Shown piece after piece: positions 28,175 through 37,971 of a stretch of 64,000 bases of DNA. The notes below the pieces were generated by a model that ran no database searches, had not been told where the DNA came from, and saw only the letters and a program-made list of their open reading frames with translations. The position numbers and the translations under genes were made by a program. Numbering within the stretch: position 1 is the stretch's first letter; every line of letters starts with the position of its first letter. Source of the DNA: Cryomorphaceae bacterium 1068 (GTDB taxonomy: Bacteria > Bacteroidota > Bacteroidia > Flavobacteriales_D > Cryomorphaceae); contig JAPVXR010000007.1 of assembly GCA_027214385.1 (NCBI GenBank), positions 124,001 to 188,000 on the forward strand. Direction: 5' to 3'.

Positions 28175-30038
28175 TTTCGTCGAGCCAAGCTTCAAGAATG
28201 CAAAGATGCCATATTCGTGACCACGAAATCTTGGAGTCGCCTTTCAAAAAGCCATTCCATCGCTTGTCAATCGCTTTAGAGTTGAATGCATCGCGGGCAC
28301 CCAGTTTTTGTAAAGCCTCTCCACAAAACTCTTTGAGCTCATTTCGCATCCAAACTTCCCAAGGAAAAGTAAAGCCCATTTTTGGTCGATTGACAATGGA
28401 ATCAGGCAAATCATCGCCCATCGCATCTACTAAGAGCTTCTTTGGCGAGTAAGGAAACTTGTGCCTGTCACCGATGCCCATCACCATTGATACCAACTCG
28501 TGGTCCAAAAAAGGAACTCTGACCTCTAAAGCGTGAGCCATCGACATTTGATCGGTATCCCTGAGAAGAATATTCTCGAGGTAGGTGGTCAATTCGGCAT
28601 AAGATACGTGGCTCAGAATGGGAAGGGAAAATCCGGGGTTTCCGTACCCTACTCCTCGCTTCACGAGATTGTAAACGGATGATTCGCCTTGCGAAGCTAT
28701 CGCCAGCATATCAGCATTTTGCCCTATGGTAGCCACCTCCCGACTAAAAGGGTAGATGTATTCCAAGTCGAATCTATCTTGATTGAGTACACTACGGGTT
28801 TTAGACGAAGCCACACCGGGATTTCTCATCTCCAGGAGACTTCCCGCAAGGTCTCTGGCGAACTTGGGAAAGCTCAGAAGCCATTTTTTGTTCTGTAAAC
28901 TGCGAAACTGCTTAAAGATCGGGTATCCCGCAAAAAGTTCATCACCACCCAGGCCAGAGAGCGCCACGGTGATACCTTGGCTTTTTGCGGCACCCGATAC
29001 AACGTAAGCGTTGATCCCATCACCTGAAGGATGGTCCATCGCCGACAGAGCTGCGGGAAGCTGGTTGATCAACTCATTTGGAGCCAGCTGAATTCGATGG
29101 TGCTCAGTTCCAAATTTTCGAGCTACTTCTTCGGCATATTTGGCTTCGCTAAATTCTTGTTCTTGAAAATCGATATTAAATGTCTTGATCGGGCTGATGG
29201 AGTGCTTTGCTGCAAGAGCCACAACTGCGCTCGAATCTATACCACCTGAAAGGAAAACTCCAAGCGGCACATCAGCAATTAGCCGTCGTTTTACGCTGGC
29301 ATCCAGCGAGGCTCTGACCGCAGCATAGGTATCCTCGTAGCTCATGCCTCTCATGTCGGTGCGAGCAGATTCTGCCAACTTCCAGTAGTACTTTATTTCC
29401 TGCTCGTTGTCTGTAATCTTCATGTAGCTGCCGGCAGGCAATGAAAACACACCTTCCAAAATTGTAGCAGGACCGTGTACCGTCTGGTATCTGAGGTATT
29501 CGGCAAGAGCTGCAGAATTCAAGTTGGGCTTGGAGTTCAGCCCCGATATCAATGATCGAACTTCACTTGAGAATAAGATTTCATTGTCTTTTCTCAAATA
29601 GTAAAGCGGCTTGATCCCCATTCGGTCTCTGCAGAGAAAAAGTTCTTCCTCCTGATTGTCCCAAAGAGCAAAGGCGAACATTCCATTGCATTCGTTGACA
29701 AACGAAATTCCCCATTTGGCTAAGCCTGCGAGGAGAACTTCCGTATCGCCGTCAGTCTGAAATGAATATCCCGAGAGTTGTTTCTTCAGTTCACGGAAAT
29801 TGTAAATCTCTCCATTGAATACAATCGTATAGCGTCCGGAAGCGTCGGTCATAGGCTGATTGGCCCCGTCACTCAGATCGATGATAGACAATCTCCGATG
29901 AGCCAGAGCTATTCCGTCACTTACGTGGAATCCTTCCGCATTTGGCCCACGGTGCTTGAGTTTATCAGCCATCTTGCGAATACGCAATTGGGCCGAATCG
30001 GAATTAGTGTGTCCGTATATCCCCGCGATTCCGCACAT
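28164..30038 (-). CDS. asnB: Asparagine synthase-type amidotransferase (glutamine-hydrolysing)
   Basis: A 624-residue AsnB-family enzyme. The N-terminal class II glutaminase domain starts with the nucleophile Cys2 (MCGIAGIYGH) and has FNGEIYNFRELK near 74. The synthetase domain carries the PP-loop SGGIDSS at residues 264-270. In polysaccharide loci such enzymes are thought to amidate uronic acid or amino-sugar residues rather than make free asparagine, but a housekeeping role cannot be excluded. It is embedded in the glycan operon: its start overlaps the epimerase stop by one base (TAATG), and its end overlaps the next GT4 by 11 bases. Confidence 0.9.
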   Translation of the reverse strand: MCGIAGIYGHTNSDSAQLRIRKMADKLKHRGPNAEGFHVSDGIALAHRRLSIIDLSDGANQPMTDASGRYTIVFNGEIYNFRELKKQLSGYSFQTDGDTEVLLAGLAKWGISFVNECNGMFAFALWDNQEEELFLCRDRMGIKPLYYLRKDNEILFSSEVRSLISGLNSKPNLNSAALAEYLRYQTVHGPATILEGVFSLPAGSYMKITDNEQEIKYYWKLAESARTDMRGMSYEDTYAAVRASLDASVKRRLIADVPLGVFLSGGIDSSAVVALAAKHSISPIKTFNIDFQEQEFSEAKYAEEVARKFGTEHHRIQLAPNELINQLPAALSAMDHPSGDGINAYVVSGAAKSQGITVALSGLGGDELFAGYPIFKQFRSLQNKKWLLSFPKFARDLAGSLLEMRNPGVASSKTRSVLNQDRFDLEYIYPFSREVATIGQNADMLAIASQGESSVYNLVKRGVGYGNPGFSLPILSHVSYAELTTYLENILLRDTDQMSMAHALEVRVPFLDHELVSMVMGIGDRHKFPYSPKKLLVDAMGDDLPDSIVNRPKMGFTFPWEVWMRNELKEFCGEALQKLGARDAFNSKAIDKRWNGFLKGDSKISWSRIWHLCILEAWLDENEI

Positions 30039-30976
30039 TAATGCGCTGCAAATTGATCAGAGTGAAGAACGTGCTTGATTCCCTCTTCCAACGGCATGAG
30101 GTCTCTCCCGAGTATTTTCAACATTTTCGAATTATCGGGCATTCTTCTGGTCATATCACCTTCAGCAAGGGGCGGAAGATGAATGATCTTAGATTTTGAA
30201 TTTGTTGCTTTAATAATAGTTTGAGCTAATTCTAAAATTGTCACCTCTATGTTTGAACCGATGTTAATCACATCGTTGACCACCTCATCGTTATAAAATG
30301 CCTTAACACATGCTTCGGTATTATCCGATATAAAACAGAAGGTTCTGGTCTGCAATCCATCACCATATACGGGAATATCTCTGTTTTCAAGAGCGGCATT
30401 GATAAATTTCGAAACCACGAAGTCCTTGCTTTGCTTGGGGCCGTAGGTATTGAAAAACCTAAATATGGTATATTCCAAGCCAAACTCTTGCTCATAAGAG
30501 CGCAAGAAGGCCTCGCCGATATTCTTCACAATAGCATATGGTAGACGTGAGTTTAAAGGCGTTGTTTGTTCGTTTTGGGGAATCTCTACGGGTTCGCCAT
30601 AAACTTCCGAGCTGCTGGAGTAAAGAACCCGCTTCACGCCAGTGTTCTTACTCAAGTTGAGTACATTCTTGATTCCTGCAATATCGTCAAGCACCTTCAC
30701 AGGGTTTTTTAGTGTCCGCTTCACTCCTACGAGCGCTGCATAGTGAAACACATAATCAAACTGATAGGCATAGAAAACGGACGAAATATCTTCGTATAGA
30801 TTGACATCACACTTGATGAAATGAATGTTATCGTGAACTCCCTTTGGAACATTTCCAAGGCTTCCCGTTCTCAAATTATCGACAATCACGATGGAGTTCT
30901 TGTGATCTTCTGATAAGCGTAAGGCTAAATCGCTGGCGACAAAACCTGCCGCTCCCGTTACCAATATTCTTTTCAT
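30038..30976 (-). CDS. NAD-dependent nucleotide-sugar epimerase/dehydratase
   Basis: A 312-residue extended SDR. It has the NAD motif GAAGFVASDLAL near residue 8, SSSSEVYGEP near 119 and the catalytic YAIVK of the YxxxK type near 152. Length and the FFNTYGP, GLQTRTFCFISD signatures place it with UDP-glucose 4-epimerase, GDP-mannose 4,6-dehydratase-like or UDP-xylose synthase-like enzymes; precise chemistry cannot be told by eye. The G-x-x-G-x-x-G motif is altered to GAAGFVAS. It is strikingly AT-rich compared with operon members at 37-43 kb. It overlaps the upstream GT4 by 4 bases. Confidence 0.85.
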   Translation of the reverse strand: MKRILVTGAAGFVASDLALRLSEDHKNSIVIVDNLRTGSLGNVPKGVHDNIHFIKCDVNLYEDISSVFYAYQFDYVFHYAALVGVKRTLKNPVKVLDDIAGIKNVLNLSKNTGVKRVLYSSSSEVYGEPVEIPQNEQTTPLNSRLPYAIVKNIGEAFLRSYEQEFGLEYTIFRFFNTYGPKQSKDFVVSKFINAALENRDIPVYGDGLQTRTFCFISDNTEACVKAFYNDEVVNDVINIGSNIEVTILELAQTIIKATNSKSKIIHLPPLAEGDMTRRMPDNSKMLKILGRDLMPLEEGIKHVLHSDQFAAH

Positions 30977-32010
30977 TTCTTTCTATTTGCTAATACTTCC
31001 ACTGTCTTGAGCCATCTCGACACGGTCATATTTTGTCCCAGTTCCTTACTCTCCATGGCCATATGGCGCAGAGTCGAATCGGGCAGTTTTACCATATTTG
31101 AAAGTACGCGTTCCAAATCCTTTTTATTCTTTGCCTTGAAGGCAAAACCATTTTGACCTTCATTTAAAAATGCCGTAGCCGAATTTACTTTATCTGAGAG
31201 AATCAGGGGAAAGCCCGCTGCGGCAAATTCTTGAACCACGACACCCCAAGGTTCTTTGTGGCTTGGCAGAACGAAGATACCTCCTTTGGACATAAATTCT
31301 TTCATTTCTGCGGGCTGCAGAAATCCGTGATGGAAAATGGATGGATGATTTACACGCTCATCCCACAATTCTCCGGTTCCTACACAATGCAGCTCCCACC
31401 CCTTTGGACTCAACTCGATAAAGGCATTCCACAAATCAAAGATTCCCTTAAACTCAAGGTATCGCCCGACATAAACAATCCTTTTTGGAAAGTCGGCTTT
31501 TTCATTCGCAGTTTTTATCGAAGCAAATGCGGCTTCATCAGCAGTGTAGAAGCCTGTGAAGATTTCGTTTCTCTTGAAGCCCATTTTCTCGGCGTATACT
31601 TTTTGTGGTTCGCCGGAAACGAAGGCATAGTCAAAGAGCCGTTTATACTTCGACTTTGCTCTGAGTGATGAGGCTCTGTCTTTTAAAGAGCCCACAAACG
31701 CATTGTCAGAAATCAAAACCCTATTGACATCGTAAGGTATTGCCTGCATAGTTGCTATATAGCCTTCATCAATCCAACCGCTACAGAAGATAGCTTGTGC
31801 ATCAATACCTCTTGCGAATGAGATGAGCCCATCATCGTCAAAATCGTTACGATCGTAGTAGGTCGCTTTGGAAGATTCGTTGAACTCAAAGGGTGCCTCG
31901 GGATTGACCGGATAGGCAAGGACGTGTACCTCTACTCCTGAAGCAGCCAAGCGCTCAAAGCAATTCCGAATGTAATCGGCCAACTCGGTATAAAGAAAGA
32001 TCACTTTCAT
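30973..32010 (-). CDS. Glycosyltransferase family 4
   Basis: A 345-residue GT-B enzyme with no membrane segment. The C-terminal domain has YVGRYLEFKGIFDLWNAF near residue 183 and the donor-site stretch FVLPSHKEPWGVVVQEFAAAG, with the two glutamates of the EX7E motif. The N-terminus MKVIFLYTELADYI is unlike the others, so it is not a recent duplicate of the neighbouring GT4 genes. It overlaps the O-antigen polymerase gene by 4 bases and the epimerase by 4. Confidence 0.88.
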   Translation of the reverse strand: MKVIFLYTELADYIRNCFERLAASGVEVHVLAYPVNPEAPFEFNESSKATYYDRNDFDDDGLISFARGIDAQAIFCSGWIDEGYIATMQAIPYDVNRVLISDNAFVGSLKDRASSLRAKSKYKRLFDYAFVSGEPQKVYAEKMGFKRNEIFTGFYTADEAAFASIKTANEKADFPKRIVYVGRYLEFKGIFDLWNAFIELSPKGWELHCVGTGELWDERVNHPSIFHHGFLQPAEMKEFMSKGGIFVLPSHKEPWGVVVQEFAAAGFPLILSDKVNSATAFLNEGQNGFAFKAKNKKDLERVLSNMVKLPDSTLRHMAMESKELGQNMTVSRWLKTVEVLANRKK

Positions 32011-33329
32011 GCCAATACGGTCGTTTGGAGAGTTTCTTCTTCAGCAGCTTCGGCCGTGAAGATATCGTCTGTTAAAACGGTCAAGCCTATAAAGAATAAG
32101 ATCGAAAAGGGGTTGAGCGAGGCAGCAAGCCATGACTCAGGTAAAATGCTAAACATCACGAGCCAAAGAAAGGGAAAAGCCAAACGAGAACGAGAGGCTC
32201 CTTTGATTACATTTAAAAAGATGGCTCTTAAAAAAAGAAGCAATCCGACTATTCCCGTATTCAGCCAAATTTGAAGGTAGGTATTGTGCACACCTCCTTG
32301 GTGGCCGAGATCATTGAGAGCCTCTTGGTTCTTTGCCATTATCCATTCGTCAAAAGCAAACCCCCTACCAAACCAAAAACTGTCTTGAATAGTCTGCCAA
32401 GCAAGGTTCCAGGCGATCTGTCTTCCTGAACCACCTTCTAATGTGTCGACTCTGAAAAACTCAGAAAGCCCAAAACTCGTGATTATCACAACGATATTTG
32501 AAGCGACCAACTCAGAAATGATGGCGGTACCCAAGAAGGCTAAGAAACCAATCATGGGTGAAACCCGATAAAGCCTGGTGAAAACAAAGAAGATCACTAC
32601 TGCGATGATCGAGGTTCGCGAACCCGCCAAAACCAAAGAAATCAGGGCGGGAATGACCAGCCACCTCAAATCATTCTTCGAAAATAAATTGGGGAAAACA
32701 TCTCTTTTCAGATAAACCAAGGCTATGACCAGCGATGCGAATATTCCCATCCCGTTTGGATTTCCAAATACACCGCGATATCTGCCACCACGAGCATAGG
32801 TATAACCGGGATCGACAATTTCCAAGACGAAACCCATCAAGATCATGAAGCCCGCAAAAAATATGATGTTCCTAATGGCATCGGTACCATGATCATCGTA
32901 TGCCTTGATTAAAAACTGGGGAACGATAAAAATCAACAGTATGTAAGACAGCGTCTTCTGCACTGCCAAAGTAGGAATGGGAGACTGGACTAATCCTATC
33001 AAGCCTGCTAAAATGAAAGGAATAAAGTAGTAGTAAATTCGGTTGATCTTCGGGAATCGATTGCGTTCAATAACGGCAATAGCACCTAGTGCCAGGATAT
33101 AGATATTTTTAAATGTCTTGGCAAAATCGGTAGTACTATTGATCGTATCACTAAGGATGAGGACGAAAAGAAAGCCCATCAATAGCTCGAGAAACATAAG
33201 CTTTCGCCAAAGCAAAATGATACTGACACTCGCCACGACATAAAACGCGGGAGCATTGATTCGTCCGATTACGAACCAAGCCAGAAAGAGGAGTATGGCA
33301 CCCTTATTTTCAGAGAGAAATCGGAGCAT
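32007..33329 (-). CDS. O-antigen polymerase/ligase family membrane protein (Wzy/WaaL type)
   Basis: A 440-residue integral membrane protein with roughly ten to twelve hydrophobic segments starting at residue 12. The Wzy_C-like region contains GRGFAFDEWIM and GGVHNTYLQIWLNTGIVGLLLF, where the conserved histidine (HNTYLQ) of the O-antigen ligase family sits in a periplasmic loop. It would either polymerise undecaprenyl-linked repeat units or ligate the glycan to a carrier or protein; the two cannot be separated by sequence alone. It is the only candidate polymerase or ligase in the locus, 7 bases downstream of a GT4 gene. Confidence 0.85.
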   Translation of the reverse strand: MLRFLSENKGAILLFLAWFVIGRINAPAFYVVASVSIILLWRKLMFLELLMGFLFVLILSDTINSTTDFAKTFKNIYILALGAIAVIERNRFPKINRIYYYFIPFILAGLIGLVQSPIPTLAVQKTLSYILLIFIVPQFLIKAYDDHGTDAIRNIIFFAGFMILMGFVLEIVDPGYTYARGGRYRGVFGNPNGMGIFASLVIALVYLKRDVFPNLFSKNDLRWLVIPALISLVLAGSRTSIIAVVIFFVFTRLYRVSPMIGFLAFLGTAIISELVASNIVVIITSFGLSEFFRVDTLEGGSGRQIAWNLAWQTIQDSFWFGRGFAFDEWIMAKNQEALNDLGHQGGVHNTYLQIWLNTGIVGLLLFLRAIFLNVIKGASRSRLAFPFLWLVMFSILPESWLAASLNPFSILFFIGLTVLTDDIFTAEAAEEETLQTTVLA

Positions 33330-33336
33330 GAATCAG

Positions 33337-34494
33337 TTAACTCAGCGTAAAGGTAATCTTCTCAATGGCGTTGAGATTCTTTTGGGCGATAGCCGACCAG
33401 AGATAATTTTCTGAAATGATGTTCAAGCTTTTTTCTCGGAGTTTCATTAAGTCAGCAGAATCCATCTCGGCCAATTCGGTGAGCACTCCCGACAGTGCAG
33501 CTCTTTGATGAGAAGGTATCAAACGACCATTGCTGTCTGAAACCATCATGGGCACTGCCCCGACGGATGTAGCCAGAATCGCCAGCCCTCTCGACATAGC
33601 TTCCAAAATGACATTAGGCATTCCTTCGGAATGACTCGGAACGACTAATACCTGGCAAGTATCAATGGTGTCCCGCAGCATATTCGAATCTGTCACTTCA
33701 CCGTGATAGACACAATTTGGTGATTTGATTTGCTTGAGCTTTGGAATCGGTCCGACAAAATGAAACTCTATCGGCAGGGTGCTTATGAGGCCACTCAATG
33801 CTTTCAAATCGTCCAAGCCTTTTCTCTTCTCGTTTCTTCCAATGAAGAGAAATCGACGTGTACCTTGTTCTTTTTTGGGTTCCGTAACCAGCCAGCTATC
33901 GTCAATTCCCGATCCGATCGAAACGATCTTATCAGGGTCAACTCCGATTTTCTCAATCACACCATTGATCTCGCCTCCATAAGAAAATACAGCATCAGCA
34001 TTGCGATTGATAAAAACCACCGGTGGCCGCAACATAAACTGCTCAATCTTTCCCTTGATGTTCTTGTTTTTCTGGAACATCTCATAGCCGTGAAACTTCA
34101 CTCCTACGGGCGCCATGTGTTTCCCCTTCTTTTTTTGCTCAAGCAGACACCACGAGGTAAATCCCTTGCAATAGATGAAGTCAAACTTTCCCCACTTATC
34201 CTTCAAAAGCTCGTAGATATTACAAGAGTATTGGTACGATTCCCTGAGGTAATGGCCAGGCACATTTTTCATTTGGGGAAAACGCAGAGTGTGGATTTCC
34301 AATGCTTCGGAACTGGATTCCATTAACTCATAGATTTTTTCCTTTTTTGGAAAACTATCATTGCCACAAACGCAATGCACGAGAGTGATTTTCACCCCTT
34401 TTCGCAAAAGATTTTTCACCAAGTGAAAAGAATGGCGCTGCATTCCTCCAGTGACAAAGGGTGTTATTCCATCCGTGATTACCGCTATGTGCAT
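33337..34494 (-). CDS. Glycosyltransferase family 4
   Basis: The ATG at 34494 gives MHIAVITDGITPFVTGGMQR, the standard GT4 N-terminus with the GGMQRH glycine-rich loop, and a 385-residue protein; the longer frame adds 11 residues overlapping the upstream gene. The C-terminal domain shows FIGRNEKRKGLDDL near residue 235 and VVPSHSEGMPNVILEAMSRG, the EX7E donor-binding motif. It overlaps the upstream GT4 by 10 bases. The donor is unknown. Confidence 0.9.
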   Translation of the reverse strand: MHIAVITDGITPFVTGGMQRHSFHLVKNLLRKGVKITLVHCVCGNDSFPKKEKIYELMESSSEALEIHTLRFPQMKNVPGHYLRESYQYSCNIYELLKDKWGKFDFIYCKGFTSWCLLEQKKKGKHMAPVGVKFHGYEMFQKNKNIKGKIEQFMLRPPVVFINRNADAVFSYGGEINGVIEKIGVDPDKIVSIGSGIDDSWLVTEPKKEQGTRRFLFIGRNEKRKGLDDLKALSGLISTLPIEFHFVGPIPKLKQIKSPNCVYHGEVTDSNMLRDTIDTCQVLVVPSHSEGMPNVILEAMSRGLAILATSVGAVPMMVSDSNGRLIPSHQRAALSGVLTELAEMDSADLMKLREKSLNIISENYLWSAIAQKNLNAIEKITFTLS

Positions 34495-35657
34495 GCCTTC
34501 AATACTTTTTTTGCAGCCGTGTCCCAAGTGTACTCGAGCAAGACTTTTTCATGCCATGCGATGGCAATTTTCTCTCTTAGTTCCGAGTTCTTCACCAGTT
34601 TGTCGATGGCGTCTTTTAGCGCTTCAGCATTCGGTTCCACCAAAAGGCCATTTTCTCCGTCAGACATTACATCTCTGAGTGGACCCAAATCGGGCGCAAT
34701 TACCGGTTTTTTCATCAAACCATACTCAAATATTTTAACCGGCGAGCCATACCAGTTGCTATCGGGCATGCAGCAAATATCCATTGTTTCAATCAAAGGG
34801 TAAACCTCACGATGGGGCACACTTCCTGTAAAAATACACCGATCCAATATCCCAAGACTTCTGGCATTCGCCTTTAGTTCTGGTAGAGCCTCGCCATCTC
34901 CAACGATAAGGAGACGAGCATCCACACTTGAATCTATTTGAGAAAAAGCGTCAATCAGCAAATCAACCCCATGGTAAGGAAAAATGGAACCTACGAACCC
35001 TATGGTGGTTTTTCCTGAAAGCTGATATGACTCGCGAACTGCTACTACATCGCTTGACGAATGTGTAGTCTCGGAAGGGTTTACACAATTCGGAATAACG
35101 ACAATCTTTGAATCGATATCTGTCAGTTTCTTCTGAAGGTGCTCTTTCAAGTCGCTGCTTACGACTGTCACCAAATCAGACTTTGCCAGAATCTGTCTCT
35201 CGTGATCTTTGGCCTGATTGAGGAAAAATGATTTCCCCGAAAAATAGACTCGCTCTTCGGGATAGGGAGCATTAATTTCTGCAACGTGCTTTATACCCAC
35301 ATTCTCAGCGGTTTTTACTCCTGAATTTTGAAGGTACGCGACGCGCTCATAGATTAAGTCAGGTTCAAATTCTTTGATCAATGATCTTAGAGAAGGCTCC
35401 AAACTCTTGTCGAAGCGAATCAACTGAAAGTCTTTTAGGGTTTCCCAAAGAATGGATGGGATGAATTTTTTAAACCGAGCAAATTTTGATGGACGAGCAT
35501 CACCGTACCCGTCACCCCCAAAATCTCCCGCTATGAAAGTTTTGACCTCTACATCCATCTTTCTCCATGCGGCAATCATCTCACGCATATGCGTGCCATA
35601 CCCCGTCGGGGCATTCAGCTTCAGCTGAGGATGTGGTGAATAGTAGAGAATCTTCAT
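34485..35657 (-). CDS. Glycosyltransferase family 4
   Basis: A 390-residue GT-B enzyme. The N-terminal acceptor domain includes MKILYYSPHPQLKLNAPTGY. The C-terminal domain has IGFVGSIFPYHGVDLLIDAF near residue 230 and DSNWYGSPVKIFEYGLMKKP, where the usual second EX7E glutamate is in KIFEYG. The ATG follows the wecB stop codon directly with no spacing. Such tight packing suggests re-initiation by the same ribosome. Confidence 0.9.
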   Translation of the reverse strand: MKILYYSPHPQLKLNAPTGYGTHMREMIAAWRKMDVEVKTFIAGDFGGDGYGDARPSKFARFKKFIPSILWETLKDFQLIRFDKSLEPSLRSLIKEFEPDLIYERVAYLQNSGVKTAENVGIKHVAEINAPYPEERVYFSGKSFFLNQAKDHERQILAKSDLVTVVSSDLKEHLQKKLTDIDSKIVVIPNCVNPSETTHSSSDVVAVRESYQLSGKTTIGFVGSIFPYHGVDLLIDAFSQIDSSVDARLLIVGDGEALPELKANARSLGILDRCIFTGSVPHREVYPLIETMDICCMPDSNWYGSPVKIFEYGLMKKPVIAPDLGPLRDVMSDGENGLLVEPNAEALKDAIDKLVKNSELREKIAIAWHEKVLLEYTWDTAAKKVLKACT

Positions 35658-36770
35658 TTATTGACCGATTTCCAAAAATTGCACAAGCCGCTCCATCACG
35701 CGCTCGGTGGCCTTTCCGTCCCAAAGATGGGGAATCTCTCCATTTTTATAGTTGCCACTTAAAACAGCCTCGACAGATGTCATGATCCTTGCCGTCTCGA
35801 AGGGCAACAAAGTATTTGTTCCGACAGTCAAAGTACTCGGCCTTTCCGTATTCGGGCGCAAAGTGAGACAGGGCTTTCGCAAGAAGGTGGTCTCCTCTTG
35901 GATTCCGCCTGAATCAGTCAGTACCAATCGGCAGTCGGCTACCAACTTTTGAAAATCGAAATAACTAAGCGGAGGCAAAATAGTCAAGCCATCAATGGCC
36001 GCAAAATCATCGGCGATTCCGAACTCTTCCATTCGCTTGGTAGTGCGCGGATGAGCTGTGAAGACGATTTTCACTCGCTTCGACAGTTCGCGCAGGACGT
36101 CTAAAACGAGTAACAGTCCCTCTCTGGAATCGACATTCGAAGGTCTGTGAATGGTCACCAAAGCAAAATCATCTTGATCGGCTTTGATGTCTTTGACAAT
36201 GGTCGACTCCTGAATTTGACTCGAAAAAGCCACCAAGGTGTCAATCATCGTATTTCCCACAAAGGTCAATCCTGCCTCCGAGATTTTTTCGGATCTCAAA
36301 TTTTCCAATCCAGAGTCTTCGGTGATAAAATGAATATCCGCTAAGATATCGGCCACCTTTCGGTTGTGTTCTTCGGGCATCTCACGGTCGTGGCTCCGTA
36401 ATCCACTTTCAAGATGTGCCACGGCTACGCCGCATTTGTTTGCCGCGATAGCTGCCGCCAAAGTCGAGTTCACATCACCAACTACCACGACGATATCAGG
36501 CTTGGTAGATCTAAAGTAAGTTCCCAGTTTATCAATGGTCTCAGCTATTTGAGCAAAAGGCTCTCCCTGACCGACGTGAAGAAAGTGGTCGGGCCTCAAG
36601 CCGAATTGATCAAAAAATATGCTGGCCATTTTCTCGTCGTAATGCTGGCCCGTGTGCACGATTTCTAGCTCCAGACCATCATAAGTTGCAGCCACTTCTT
36701 TAAAGCGAGTCACTTTAATGAAGTTGGGGCGCGTACCCACGATGACGCAAATTCTTCGCTTATTTTGCAT
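35658..36770 (-). CDS. wecB: UDP-N-acetylglucosamine 2-epimerase (non-hydrolysing)
   Basis: WecB interconverts UDP-GlcNAc and UDP-ManNAc in the cytoplasm, supplying ManNAc or, with WecC, ManNAcA. The 370-residue length is right. Motifs include IVGTRPNFIKV, HLESGLRS...MPEEHNR, VTIHRPSNVD, FTAHPRTTKRM, and the UDP-binding TDSGGIQEE near residue 288 with LRPNTERP. No wecC dehydrogenase is next to it, so either ManNAc itself is used or a dehydrogenase is encoded elsewhere. It overlaps the upstream GT gene by 11 bases. Confidence 0.95.
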   Translation of the reverse strand: MQNKRRICVIVGTRPNFIKVTRFKEVAATYDGLELEIVHTGQHYDEKMASIFFDQFGLRPDHFLHVGQGEPFAQIAETIDKLGTYFRSTKPDIVVVVGDVNSTLAAAIAANKCGVAVAHLESGLRSHDREMPEEHNRKVADILADIHFITEDSGLENLRSEKISEAGLTFVGNTMIDTLVAFSSQIQESTIVKDIKADQDDFALVTIHRPSNVDSREGLLLVLDVLRELSKRVKIVFTAHPRTTKRMEEFGIADDFAAIDGLTILPPLSYFDFQKLVADCRLVLTDSGGIQEETTFLRKPCLTLRPNTERPSTLTVGTNTLLPFETARIMTSVEAVLSGNYKNGEIPHLWDGKATERVMERLVQFLEIGQ

Positions 36771-37971
36771 TGAGTTCGCTTTTTAACAAATCCGTTAGAT
36801 CTGCGGTGATTTTAGAAAGGGAATGGCTATTGACCCAATCTTGATTTGGCTCAATTTCTTTTGACTGATCAATGGCTTTCATCAATTCCTTTGTCAATCG
36901 ATCTTCGTGAATAAATTGTCCGAGTGATTTATTCTCAATCAATTCGCTCAAGTTACTTGGCTTACCGATTGCCAAAATAGGCTTTTGACAGGCAGCCAAC
37001 TCATAGAGCTTGGTCAATCCATATCGTTTGCCTTCCGGCAAAAAAAGCAGTGAATACTTGGAAGCTTTCACTCGAGTAAAAAACTCTTTACTCGAAAGAG
37101 GAGGCAGGGCCTTGAAGAACTCGTTTTGAATCGAAGAGTCAACGAGACTTCCCGTGCGAATTTCGATTTTCAGTTCCTTGGCCTTAGCAAAAGCACTCAA
37201 CTCAGCCAAGGCAGGTTCCAAGCCTTCGTAGATGGCGCCGCCATAAATCAGGTCGGGTGGATTCTCCACTTCGCCTTTGCTCTTCAAGTCATCATCATCG
37301 AAGAAATGCGGCAAAACCGAGAGCTTCTTCGCTTGATCGGGATGCCTTTGCTGCAGCTCCTCGATATTTTGAGGCCATGGCATGGTCACCAAATCGAAGG
37401 TATCGACCACTTTGGCTTCTTTCTCTTTTTCGATCTCCAACCTTTCGTTTGAAAGTGCGGAATAGCCAAAGGCCGAACCGTTGACCCAAGGGTCGCGCAA
37501 ATCGGCCAATGAAAGTACATCGGGATGATTCTCCATTTCAATCGCAGCGAAATACAACAGATCAAACGGGGCACCCGTGGCAATGATTACATCGGGATTG
37601 AACTTCTCCATTCGTTGACTGAACAGAGATCGAAAAGCGAGTTGGTCCAATGCGGCCCGATCGTAAGGCGTACCTTTTGTCTTCAAGACCATTTTTCGCA
37701 AAGCCATGCGGTACCTCACTTTGTCGATCAAGCGAGCGGGTTGCATTTTCAGCGAAGCGGGAAATGAAGTTTTGAATCGAAATACGGGAATCCCGTCCAC
37801 ATCGGCAGTCCAAGAACTATCGGTCTCGGCGGGCATATCGGCAGAAATGACTTCCACCTCGATGCCAGAGCGCCTGAATTGTTTGGCAAATTTTGCCCAG
37901 CGCCTCCCGCCTATTCCGCCTTGTGGAGGAAAAGAATAAGCCACAATCAGGATGCGCTTGATTTCGGTCAT
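36760..37971 (-). CDS. Glycosyltransferase family 4-like protein
   Basis: A 403-residue GT-B protein. It begins KRILIVAYSFPPQGGIGGRR, a common opening of Bacteroidota GT4-like enzymes. The donor domain is divergent: LIYGGAIYEGLEPALAEL near residue 245 and SLLFLPEGKRYGLTKLYELAACQKPIL stand where other GT4 enzymes have the EX7E motif. Family membership is clear, activity less so. It overlaps the nucleotidyltransferase by 4 bases and wecB by 11. Confidence 0.82.
   Translation of the reverse strand: MTEIKRILIVAYSFPPQGGIGGRRWAKFAKQFRRSGIEVEVISADMPAETDSSWTADVDGIPVFRFKTSFPASLKMQPARLIDKVRYRMALRKMVLKTKGTPYDRAALDQLAFRSLFSQRMEKFNPDVIIATGAPFDLLYFAAIEMENHPDVLSLADLRDPWVNGSAFGYSALSNERLEIEKEKEAKVVDTFDLVTMPWPQNIEELQQRHPDQAKKLSVLPHFFDDDDLKSKGEVENPPDLIYGGAIYEGLEPALAELSAFAKAKELKIEIRTGSLVDSSIQNEFFKALPPLSSKEFFTRVKASKYSLLFLPEGKRYGLTKLYELAACQKPILAIGKPSNLSELIENKSLGQFIHEDRLTKELMKAIDQSKEIEPNQDWVNSHSLSKITADLTDLLKSELNAK

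Noticed and set aside
28164-30038. Housekeeping asparagine synthetase as the only reading of asnB
   Set aside because: Its place inside a tightly overlapping glycan operon makes sugar amidation at least as likely, so I did not assert asparagine synthesis.
33730-34326. 198-codon + strand open frame opposite a GT4 gene
   Set aside because: It is a mirror of the GT4 gene at 33337-34494 with no recognisable protein features.
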